Source of the DNA: Fibrobacteria bacterium
Lineage (GTDB): Bacteria; Fibrobacterota; Fibrobacteria; UBA11236
Direction of reading: 5' to 3'
DNA: 52,985 bases
NCBI GenBank assembly: GCA_017881725.1
Contig: JADGQO010000154.1
Coordinates: 1 to 52,985, forward strand
In this document: in pieces, positions 9,142-17,408 of the stretch
Numbering within the stretch: position 1 is the first letter of the stretch
Layout of the letters: every line of letters begins with the position of its first letter
Notes under the pieces: model-generated
The model's database searches: none
What the model was told of the DNA's origin: nothing
The model's input: the letters and a program-made list of their open reading frames with translations, nothing else
Position numbers and translations under genes: made by a program

Positions 9142-10821
9142 TCAAGGCTTCGCAGGAACGCCGAATAGGACGTGATTATCCTCTGCTTTCGATCCAGCCT
9201 CAGGCGCTTGCCCCGTCAAAGGTTCCCACCATCGTCCCAGGCCATCCACCCTCAACGCCTTCGCCTCGATCCCTCGCATGGCTTTCTCCGCCGGCCGCCC
9301 GGTCCGAATGCCGATAATTCCCGGTCCCTTGAACTTGGAAGTATCCACCGGCGCCGTCATCGAGATCACATATCCTAAAGTCGCCACCAACCCGGCGTTG
9401 TAATCGATGCAGCCTTCCGTGTATTGATAGCTGTCAGTCTTATCCACGAACTCGCTCGGATTCAAAGTTCCGCCCACCAGAATTCCCGCTTGCCTGTTCC
9501 GCTCCGGGATCACAAAGGAATTTTTATCCGCGAGAATATCGTCGATCAGGTAGATGTTGCGATGATGCGGATGCTGCGCGGACTTGGCTCCGAAGCCCAC
9601 GAGGAAACTGAGCTTGGCCGAGTTCGCGCCCAGAATAAAGTCCACGTTTTTGTAAGCGAACGCCTCCACCGTGGTCGCGTTTTTCAGCTTGCCGGCCAAA
9701 GCGACCGCGAAGCTTTGGTTCATGGGAAAGCGGAGCCGTCCCCACTGATCGCCGATGGATCCGACTCCGTCGGCCGTGACGCTGCCCTTGTAGCGATCCA
9801 CGAATTTCTGCAACAGGGAGGCCTTGTCCGTCACGCCGTTCATGGCCAGGTTGTAGGCGGCCAAGTCGTCGTTATTGTTGTAGCACAGCGTGTAATTATG
9901 GTCCGTGACGTTTCCGGAATAGCTTTTGGCCTCGTCCAGGAAGGCCGCTTCGCCGGTGGTTTTGAAAAGTTCCGTGGTCAGGATCACAAAATCATCTTGC
10001 CATTTCGCGTTGGCGGGATAAAAGCTGCCGTCCTGCGTGCCTTGGGTACCGGCATGGGCCTTGGCGTACGCGTAGGCGTAGCGCGCATGCTGGAGGCAGG
10101 TCTCGGCATAGGCGGCGTCGAATTTTTTGTACACCCGCGCCATGATAGCCAGGGCCGCGCCGCAAAAGGAAGGCATGGAGGCATCGTTGGGATTTTTCCA
10201 AGCCTTGCGCGGCTGGCCGCCTTCAGTGGCGGGCAACGTGGCCATATGCACGGACGTGACCCAATTCTTATGGTCGAGAGTGCCGTCGCCCACCTGGTTG
10301 TAGAATTCGGTTTCGCTGCGCGTGCAACGAATGAAATAATCGGTGGCGTATTTCACTTCGTCCAGCAAATCTGGAATGCCATTGGGCGTGCCTTTGCCGC
10401 CTTCCCAAGTGAAGTCCCCGCTTTTGTGGTAACCGTTGTAGGCCGCGTCGTAATGATCGTCGAAGCCAGTGGCGAATTCGGAATATGCCTTGAGTAACAT
10501 GTACGCGCTGTAGAATTGGGTTTGCCCGTATTTGACATGATCGCCGCAATCGTGCCAGCCGCCCGCCAGGCTATAGTCGCCGTCGGCATCCAAAGTAAAA
10601 TCCTTGCCGCTTTCATGGTCCATCACCAGCCAATTGGGCCCGGCTCCGGAACGCTGTCCGCCGTAAAAGCGCGTGGCCATCCACAGGGCTTTTTTGTATT
10701 CCGCCGTGGTAAAGCTCTGCGCGGAAATCAGGTGGGGCAGTGCCAGGCCGAGGGCCAAACCAAGGCGAAGGGCCAATCCGAGACGGTTGGACGGGGAGCG
10801 CAACAAGAAGGAAACCGGCAT
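9142..10821 (-). CDS. Single-domain GH9 cellulase
   Basis: 559 residues, secreted (hydrophobic signal about 1-34, ending LISA). The rest is a GH9 (alpha/alpha)6 catalytic domain without the N-terminal Ig domain of its neighbour. Key residues: GGWHDCGDHVKYG with Asp91 and Asp94, HPHHR at 417-421, and TEGCIDYNAG with Glu469 as proton donor. Length and layout fit a stand-alone endoglucanase. A tail of about 70 residues after the catalytic core (from about 490) is basic and Pro/Gly-rich, and no binding module is seen. Ribosome site AAGGCGG. It faces the giant GH9 locus and probably works with it on cellulose. It is transcribed away from the gene at 10864, sharing a short (42 nt) divergent region. 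Confidence 0.93.
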   Translation of the reverse strand: MPVSFLLRSPSNRLGLALRLGLALGLALPHLISAQSFTTAEYKKALWMATRFYGGQRSGAGPNWLVMDHESGKDFTLDADGDYSLAGGWHDCGDHVKYGQTQFYSAYMLLKAYSEFATGFDDHYDAAYNGYHKSGDFTWEGGKGTPNGIPDLLDEVKYATDYFIRCTRSETEFYNQVGDGTLDHKNWVTSVHMATLPATEGGQPRKAWKNPNDASMPSFCGAALAIMARVYKKFDAAYAETCLQHARYAYAYAKAHAGTQGTQDGSFYPANAKWQDDFVILTTELFKTTGEAAFLDEAKSYSGNVTDHNYTLCYNNNDDLAAYNLAMNGVTDKASLLQKFVDRYKGSVTADGVGSIGDQWGRLRFPMNQSFAVALAGKLKNATTVEAFAYKNVDFILGANSAKLSFLVGFGAKSAQHPHHRNIYLIDDILADKNSFVIPERNRQAGILVGGTLNPSEFVDKTDSYQYTEGCIDYNAGLVATLGYVISMTAPVDTSKFKGPGIIGIRTGRPAEKAMRGIEAKALRVDGLGRWWEPLTGQAPEAGSKAEDNHVLFGVPAKP

Positions 10822-10863
10822 GCAACCGCCTTTTCAAAAACGAAGTGGTAATGGTTAGTAGCA

Positions 10864-11646
10864 GTGTACCGGAATCGGGTTGGTCGAGGTGATGGTTTAT
10901 CCGGGATTTGCCGAAAATTTGTTTTATGGGGCAGCCTGGAATTGGGGAGTTGGGGATTTGGAGGGGTTTCGTTCCTCGCCATCGTGCCTGCCCATGCCGT
11001 CAAAGGCGTGAACGCCGACGGCACCTTGGATAAAAAAGTCGTCAGCCAAGCGTATTTCGAAGGGGAATTCTGGACCGTCATCACCGCGCTGGAAACGTTT
11101 CGCAAAAGCGGCGTGAAGTGCACGCGCGAGGATTCGGTGTATACCTTCAAATACCTGAGCGTGATTTATGCCGCCGACGCGACGACGCGCAACAAGGCGG
11201 AAAGTTACATGTACCAGTTGTTGAAAATGATGCCGACCATTGATCTGCTCGACCTGTACATTTCGGACAACATCGAATCGATTTTCAAAAAAGTGAAAAA
11301 CGATTACGATCGGATTGAAAAGATCCGACCGGAAGGGATTGCGGCGAATCCTCCCCAAGGTCCGGACAGCTCGAAATCGAGGGCCCAGGCCGCGTCGGCG
11401 CCCGCGAAGAATTCTTCACCCCCGGATGAAACGGCCCAGGCCAACTCAGCCACCCCGCAGCCTCAAGAAGGGAAATCCAAATCCGGTATCAAGCCTTGGG
11501 TTCCCATCACCATCGCCGGCGTCGGCGTGGTCGCCGCGTCCGTGACCTACTTGGTTTTGTCGCAATCCAATTCCAGCAATCAAAACGCCTCTAAGCCCAG
11601 GCCGGTGGCCCTCACGGTGGTGACGCCCAACCAAGGATCACAATGA
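10864..11646 (+). CDS. Membrane-anchored protein of unknown function, first gene of a surface operon
   Basis: Up to 260 residues. The start is uncertain: the ATG at 10864 gives an N-terminus with a usable signal-like segment (LGSWGFGGVSFLAIVPAHA), but a TTG or GTG further in is also possible. Residues about 55-140 form a helical domain (YFEGEFWTVITALETFRKSG, YTFKYLSVIYAAD, AESYMYQLLKMMPTID, IFKKVKNDYDRIEKI) that looks TPR-like. A Pro/Ser/Ala-rich linker follows, then a transmembrane helix (WVPITIAGVGVVAASVTYLVL). The stop overlaps the next gene by ATGA, so the three genes to 15055 form one operon. No known family is recognised with confidence. Confidence 0.65.
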   Translation: MYRNRVGRGDGLSGICRKFVLWGSLELGSWGFGGVSFLAIVPAHAVKGVNADGTLDKKVVSQAYFEGEFWTVITALETFRKSGVKCTREDSVYTFKYLSVIYAADATTRNKAESYMYQLLKMMPTIDLLDLYISDNIESIFKKVKNDYDRIEKIRPEGIAANPPQGPDSSKSRAQAASAPAKNSSPPDETAQANSATPQPQEGKSKSGIKPWVPITIAGVGVVAASVTYLVLSQSNSSNQNASKPRPVALTVVTPNQGSQ

Positions 11647-13250
11647 TGAGGACGTTATTGAAGACGGGGCTTTTGAAACGATTCTCTCTCGCGGCTGTAT
11701 GCGCCTTGGGTTTCATGGCGGCGTGCACGGACTCCTCCACCGGGGGATCCGCCGAGCCCTTCGCCGTCAAATTCATCGTGGCTTCGGTTCCGCGCGGGTT
11801 ACCGCTCGACAGCATCGAAATCACCATCGCCGTCGGCGACACCGGGAAGGCCCAGAGTTTGACCGTCGATACCAAGCACGGCGTTTCCAAAGGCACGGTG
11901 CAATCCTATCCCGGGCAAGCCTACACCCTGGCGTATAAGTTCTTTTCGGGCGGAATCGAAATCGGCAAGGGTGAGTTGAAAGGAACCTTCACTCAGGACA
12001 TGGCCATTACCCTCAGTCCCGACTGGGACTCGGCGAAAGTGGATCAGGCCTATGCCGTGGTCCATTCCGGCAAGTACCTTCCCGGTTACCTCGACTCATC
12101 CTTCAACCTCGCATTGACCGGCAAACCCATCCAAGTGACGCTGGACAGCGCCGCGGGCATGACCTACCGATGGTGGGTGCGGCTCGGCGACAGCGTGTTG
12201 GCGGAGGGAACCGGAACCTAAATCTCCTGGACACCGGCCGACTCATTGGGTGGGAAACGGATCAGCATCAAGGTTCAGGTGCTGAGCGGTTCCACGGTCG
12301 TGGATGAGAAGGCCTGGAGCGCGCAAGTTTTGGCCGGACGCGCAACCCGGCGATTGCAGGGGATAGTCACCCGCAACGATTTATCCTCGAACCTGGGATC
12401 GCTCACCTGGATCAAATACACTTCGTCTGGCAATTTCGATTCGCTGCTCGATTATGATACTACGGTTTTCGTTGCGGCCCGGCCCCCCGTCTCTTCCGTC
12501 AACTTCACCTACCTGACCGTAGCAGGCAAAGATCATGTGATGAAGGCTCTGCGCGCCTACCAGAACGAGGCTTCGCTGGATACTGCTTTCGAGTACGATG
12601 CCCAAGGCCGCTTGACGGTTTTGACCGTGACCCTGAAAACCGGAACCACCGTGGACAGCCTTTTCTACGACGCGGGCGGCGCGCTGGAAACCCGCAGCTA
12701 TGCCCGGGGAAAATTGACGCAAGTGCTCAAGCATTCCGTCCCTTCCACGGTTGCCAAGGTTGATTCGACCTTCTCCATGGGCGACTCGGGACTGGTTCTC
12801 GCCCGCGTAGTGAAGTCCGTGTGGAACGACACGTTGCTGCTTTCTTCGCGCACCTTCGTGAATAAGGGCGGCCTCACCGCCAATCAATCCGACCGCTACG
12901 TGTACAACGGCTTGGGCGTCATCGCCCTGCGGTATGTTTACACGGAAAGCGGAACTCAGGAGCTCGCGAAATCGGAAACCTACAGCTACAACGCCGCGGG
13001 GCAATTGGCGCGCGTCGCTTATCTCGACGAGACTTCCGGCGATTTGGAATTCGTCCAGGAGTTCCTCTACGGGACATCGGCTGCGCCGGCTGCCAAGATG
13101 ACGGCCACGCAAATCGAGAATCGGCAGACGCTGCTGCGCTTATCGGCGAATGCGGCCCCGGCTTATACAAATAACCCAACCAACACAACCACCCGTTTGA
13201 CCGGCAATCCGGCGGCGGCGATTCGGAATTTCATTCGGAAGGCATGGTGA
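11643..13250 (+). pseudogene. Lipoprotein with PKD-like and YD-repeat-like regions, interrupted by an in-frame TAA
   Basis: One reading frame of 535 codons with a single TAA at 12219-12221. The first half (192 residues) has a clear lipoprotein signal (FMAAC, Cys28) and Ig-like sequence. The second half continues in the same frame with no natural start: the text across the stop reads YRWWVRLGDSVLAEGTGT-stop-ISWTPADSLGGKRISIKVQVLSG, a typical Ig/PKD fold broken between strands. The C-terminal part has YD/RHS-like motifs (FEYDAQGRLTVLTV, YSYNAAGQLARVAYL). ATGA overlap with the gene before and 1 nt before the gene after. Either a recent nonsense mutation, a sequencing error, or (least likely) readthrough. 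If the stop is real, the product is a truncated 192-residue lipoprotein. Confidence 0.75.
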
Positions 13251-13251
13251 T

Positions 13252-15055
13252 ATGAAAATCGGAACCCGTCAGCGCATCGTCGCAGGCTTACTCATGATCA
13301 ACGGCGCCGCGTTCGCCGTCGAGACACCTTTCACGCCTTTCAAGGATGGCTATGCCAATCCCTCCCTATACAACGGCACCAGTAAGACTTTGATCGTGCG
13401 CGCCGGGGACAGCAAGGGCTGGGTGGCCCATGCCCTGGGTGATGGAGCCGCTACGGGTCTCCAGAAAGCCCGCTTGCAGGTCTACGTCAAGGACGTCATC
13501 AAAGACGGCACCCTGCGCGTCTACCTCGCGGCCAACCTGAACTTCCTCGAAAACCAAACCCGTTTCGAGAATCTGAAAAGCGCCGATAGCCTGGGCTCGG
13601 TTCACATCGGTGCGGCTAAGGACATCCAAACCATGGTGTCCATCCCGCTGGCTCCGGCGGTGCTGGCCAAAATCGCCGACGGTTCTTTCGGAGGGCTCAT
13701 CCTCGTGGGCGCGGACGGATTGGACGCGGAAATCGGCGCGTTGGAAGGCGCTCACGGAGCGCTCTTATTCCTCGATTACGCGGCGGGAAGCACAGGGAAA
13801 ATCGACTCCATGCTGGCGGATACGGTAGCCGGAGTTTTGGCAGCGAAATATGGCTCGGTTCTGATTGGACCGGCGGGCGCGAAGGGAGCGAAAGGCGATG
13901 CTGGGGCCGCCGGCGCTGTCGGCCCCGTGGGTGCGAGTGGGTCGGCCGGTGTTAAAGGCGACAAGGGCGACTCCGGCGTGGCGGGCGCAAAAGGAGATAA
14001 GGGTGACAAAGGCGATGCCGGCGCTTCTGCCGATCAGGCTCCGATATTCAATTTGATTTTGGATCGGGGCGCGCGTGCTCTTTACAGCTTTGATCGATTC
14101 GGAACTGCGGGAGCGAACCGGACGTCTCCCGATAGTTCCGGTAACGGCAACACGCTCGTCCTTTCCACGGATGGAACGAGCCGCATCGAAAACGCTCCCG
14201 GCGATTCCGCCGTCCAATTCCTGGGTAACGGCTATGCTACTACGCCCAACTCCGCGTCCTTGAGCCCCTACCAGGCGATCGCGCTTTCGGCCTCGGTAAA
14301 GCTTTCCACTGAGGCACCGCCGGACAGCCAAACCTTGGTCGCCAAATCCGGCCAGTATGAAATGGCCGTTATCGGCAGCAAACTCCGCTGCCGCTTCAAG
14401 ACGGTGTCATCGGATTGGGCCTGGGTCGGAGACGGTACCATAACCGGCGGTGTAACCACCAAGGTCGCGGCCAGCTATGACGGTTCCGCCGTGCGCACCT
14501 ATATCAACGGCGTACAAGTCTCATACACTCCCTATTCCAAAGGGCCCATCGCCCTCGATACGGCGCCGCTCTTCGTGGGCGCGCGCGATGCCGCGACGGG
14601 CACCTTTGGCGCATACGCATGCCATTTCGCAGATTACCAATTTGCAACCGACTTTGGACGGCAAGGCGAATACGGTTTTTACGGATGGCCTTGATTCAAA
14701 TGGCGTCGCGTTTTCAACCACATCGGCAAGTTTCGTGGATATCCCCTCCTCGGTTAAAACCATTTCATTACCCGCAGGTAAAGCGGTATTCAATTGGAAT
14801 ATGACCTTTTGGGTCTCGGTTGCAGGCACATGGATACAAGTTCGTCCAGTAATAGGAAGCTTAAATGGCGGCTACGTGAATATGTATAGCAATGAGGGCA
14901 GTTCGCACCGAAATATATCGGGAAGCTATGTCTTTACCATTCCATCAGCTGGATCCTATACGGTCAAATTACAAGTACTACGCTCTTCCGGAACCGGCGT
15001 AATCATGCAAGATCCTGGCGACGGATTGAACTGGTCCCTCATGGTTTTCCCTTAG
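13252..15055 (+). pseudogene. Secreted collagen-like / LamG protein with fibre-like C-terminus, frameshifted near 14605
   Basis: Signal peptide (MKIGTRQRIVAGLLMINGAAFA), an N-terminal domain of about 180 residues, 18 uninterrupted Gly-X-Y triplets (residues 206-259, many GDK/GAK as in bacterial collagens), then a LamG-like jelly-roll domain (ALYSFDRFG, DSSGNGNTLVLS, about 270-445). The first frame ends at 14694 after nonsense sequence. From about 14605 the coding signal moves to the next frame, reading AHTHAISQITNLQPTLDGKA, a motif common in tail-fibre and collagen-like surface proteins, and runs to 15055. Total length 1804 nt fits one extra base. Likely a surface adhesin or fibre. Real mutation and assembly error cannot be told apart here. 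Confidence 0.75.
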
Positions 15056-15694
15056 GTAATTTAGCCCGTGAAGCAGAATTGTTTCCACTGAATGGTTCCG
15101 TGTCAGGTTTGGACGTCCAGCCAAGACGGACAATCGCCCAAGTTCATCGCGGTTGACCCCGGTAACGATACGGTTTCCGGGAAGTCAGACCTTCCTTAAA
15201 AATCCGGCTCTCGGAAAGTTGCGGCCAACCGCCTTACTTTCTGCTTCCAGCACCACTGGAGTCCCAAATGGTCCGGAAAAAGATTTAAATGTGACTTCCC
15301 TTGCATCAACCAATTCATCATCCAACTCCGGATTTGTTACCAAGACTAAAGCGGCCATACCATAACCCTACGGCCTTGTGGGATTGGTGGAGTTGACCCG
15401 GGGCAGGCGAATCCGCCGATAGTTGCAGGGTCTGAGTAGAGCCTGGATTCCGGGGAGAATACTTTTTAGAACCATGCTTTGGGTCCTTAACAGGTCGGCT
15501 CACTTGTAGGTCAAATTCAACGGGTTCAGAGACGGCTTTTATATCCAATTTTCCAATCCCACCGTAGAAATAGGAAAAGTTGGAAAAAGTCTTGTATTGT
15601 CTGGAATGTGCATGAAAAATGGAATTCACGGTGAAGGAACCGGATTGGAAATGAGCCATCAATTACTTAAGCTCTTTCCCTGCGGGAGGACGGC
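15056..15694. other. Gene-free region, possibly decayed
   Basis: About 640 nt without a convincing gene. On the minus strand 15662-15318 and then 15358-15100 there are protein-like stretches in shifting frames (for example ALVLVTNPELDDELVDAREVTF and GPFGTPVVLEAESKAVGRNF), separated by a stop and frame changes, as in an eroded gene. Nothing allows a family call. The last 30 nt (15684-15690, GGGAGGA) could serve as ribosome site for a TTG start of the next gene at 15695. Confidence 0.3.
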
Positions 15695-15721
15695 TTGCCT
15701 CTCCTTTTCCGGAATTCAATC

Positions 15722-17398
15722 ATGTCTGAAAATCTTGGATTCTTAGCCGGCCGCAAAGGAGTGGAAAACTCCTTGTTCGAGAAGGTCGTCCAAATCGCCA
15801 AACGGGAAGGGACGCCCGGCTCCGAACAGATGCGGGAGTTGGCCAAAGAATTTCTTTTCGGCGACGCGACGGTGTACGGAACGGCCTCGTTCTACGATTT
15901 CACCCGCGCGGAAAACAAAAACGTTAAAGTCCGCGTCTGCAACGGCAGCGCCTGCCTCACCGCTGGTACCCAAACCGATTTGACGGAAGCCCTGGAAAAA
16001 AAGTTTTCGGAACCGGAAATCGGACACATTTGTTGTTTGGGTCGATGCCATGAAAATTCGGCTTTCCAATTCGAAGGCCGAAATTATTCCGGAAAATCCG
16101 GCGCGGAAATCGAACGCATTGTGAGCGGCGAATCCGCCCAGTCCGATGATCAGCATTTCGATTCCCATGACCAATATATCGTCGGCACCAATCTCAAAGA
16201 GCCGCTGCTGACCGGAAAGGCTTTGCCCGTCGGCGAAATGTATCCCTTACTCGAAGCCGTGATTGCGAAGGGTCGGGATGCGGCCCTGGTGGAAATCAAA
16301 GCGGCCAATTTACGCGGGCGCGGCGGAGCGGGCTTTCCCATGGGCATCAAGCTTGAATCGTGTTCACGCACCGAGTCGGATCAAAAATTCGTGGTGTGCA
16401 ATGCCGATGAAGGCGATCCCGGCGCTTATTCCGATCGCTACTTATTGAAACAACGGCCCCATCTGGTTTTGTTCGGAATGATGGCGGCGGGTTTTGTGGT
16501 GGGGGCCGATTGCGGCGTGCTTTATATCCGGGGCGAATATCCCGAGGCTATCCGCATTGTGCGCGAAGCCATCGAAGAATTGACGAGCGGAGGCTGGCTG
16601 GGGAAAAACATCCGGGGCACCGGGTTTGATTTCCGCTTCAAGGTCATCGAAGGCGCGGGCGCTTACATTTGCGGCGAAGAGACGGCGCTGCTCTCTTCCA
16701 TCGAAGGGCAAAGGCCCGAGGTGCGCGTGCGTCCGCCGTATCCGGCCCAAGTCGGATTGTTCAACCAGCCCACCGTGGTCAATAATGTCGAGACCTTGGC
16801 CAATCTTTTTTTCGTTCTGAAAAACGGTGGGACCGCCTTTACGAAAATCGGGACGGCGAAATCGTCGGGATCGAAATTGGTTTGCCTCGACAGTTTTTTC
16901 AATAAACCCGGGCTGTACGAAGTCGCCATGGGAACGCCCTTCGCCGAAGTGGTGAATGGTCTGGGCGGAGGTTTTAAAAAACCTGTGAAGGCCGTGCACG
17001 TGGGCGGTCCGCTCGGAGGCCTGGTGCCGGTGCATAAGATTCCGGATTTGACGGTGGATTTCGAATCCTTCGCGGCTAACGGTTTTCTTATCGGCCACGC
17101 GGGAGTCGTTTCGCTGCCGGAGGATTTCCCTGTCATCGCTTACCTGGAACATTTATTCGAATTCACGGCGGCCGAGTCTTGCGGAAAATGTTTTCCATGC
17201 AGCCTGGGATCGGTGCGCGGCCGCGAAATGCTGGCCAAAGCGCGCCACGAGGGTTACAAAATCCCGCGCCGTCTTCTGGACGATTTGTTGGAGACATTGG
17301 AAATCGGATCCTTATGTGCGTTGGGCGGGGGATTGCCGTTGGGCGTGAAAAACGCGCTCAAGTATTTCGAACCGGAATTGCGCGGGTATTTCGCCTGA
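15722..17398 (+). CDS. NAD-dependent formate dehydrogenase, beta subunit (NuoE-NuoF fusion)
   Basis: 558 residues from the ATG at 15722. A TTG at 15695 with a stronger ribosome site (GGGAGGA) would add 9 residues. Residues about 1-140 are a thioredoxin-like [2Fe-2S] domain as in NuoE/FdsG (Cys73, Cys78, Cys105, Cys109). The rest is NuoF/FdsB: FMN site NLRGRGGAGFPMGIK, NADH-site motif GAGAYICGEETALLSSIEG, and a C-terminal [4Fe-4S] site (Cys487, Cys490, Cys493, Cys532). The subunit passes electrons from the formate-oxidising subunit to NAD+ via FMN. The catalytic gene follows after 10 nt. Similar fusions occur in NADP-reducing and bifurcating hydrogenases, but the partner here is a formate dehydrogenase. 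Confidence 0.9.
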   Translation: MSENLGFLAGRKGVENSLFEKVVQIAKREGTPGSEQMRELAKEFLFGDATVYGTASFYDFTRAENKNVKVRVCNGSACLTAGTQTDLTEALEKKFSEPEIGHICCLGRCHENSAFQFEGRNYSGKSGAEIERIVSGESAQSDDQHFDSHDQYIVGTNLKEPLLTGKALPVGEMYPLLEAVIAKGRDAALVEIKAANLRGRGGAGFPMGIKLESCSRTESDQKFVVCNADEGDPGAYSDRYLLKQRPHLVLFGMMAAGFVVGADCGVLYIRGEYPEAIRIVREAIEELTSGGWLGKNIRGTGFDFRFKVIEGAGAYICGEETALLSSIEGQRPEVRVRPPYPAQVGLFNQPTVVNNVETLANLFFVLKNGGTAFTKIGTAKSSGSKLVCLDSFFNKPGLYEVAMGTPFAEVVNGLGGGFKKPVKAVHVGGPLGGLVPVHKIPDLTVDFESFAANGFLIGHAGVVSLPEDFPVIAYLEHLFEFTAAESCGKCFPCSLGSVRGREMLAKARHEGYKIPRRLLDDLLETLEIGSLCALGGGLPLGVKNALKYFEPELRGYFA

Positions 17399-17408
17399 GG
17401 AAAAAACC

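Noticed and set aside
9110..9142. Short direct repeat of ATCAGGCATC
   Set aside because: Two units only, in the untranslated end of the GH9 gene, with no sign of function.
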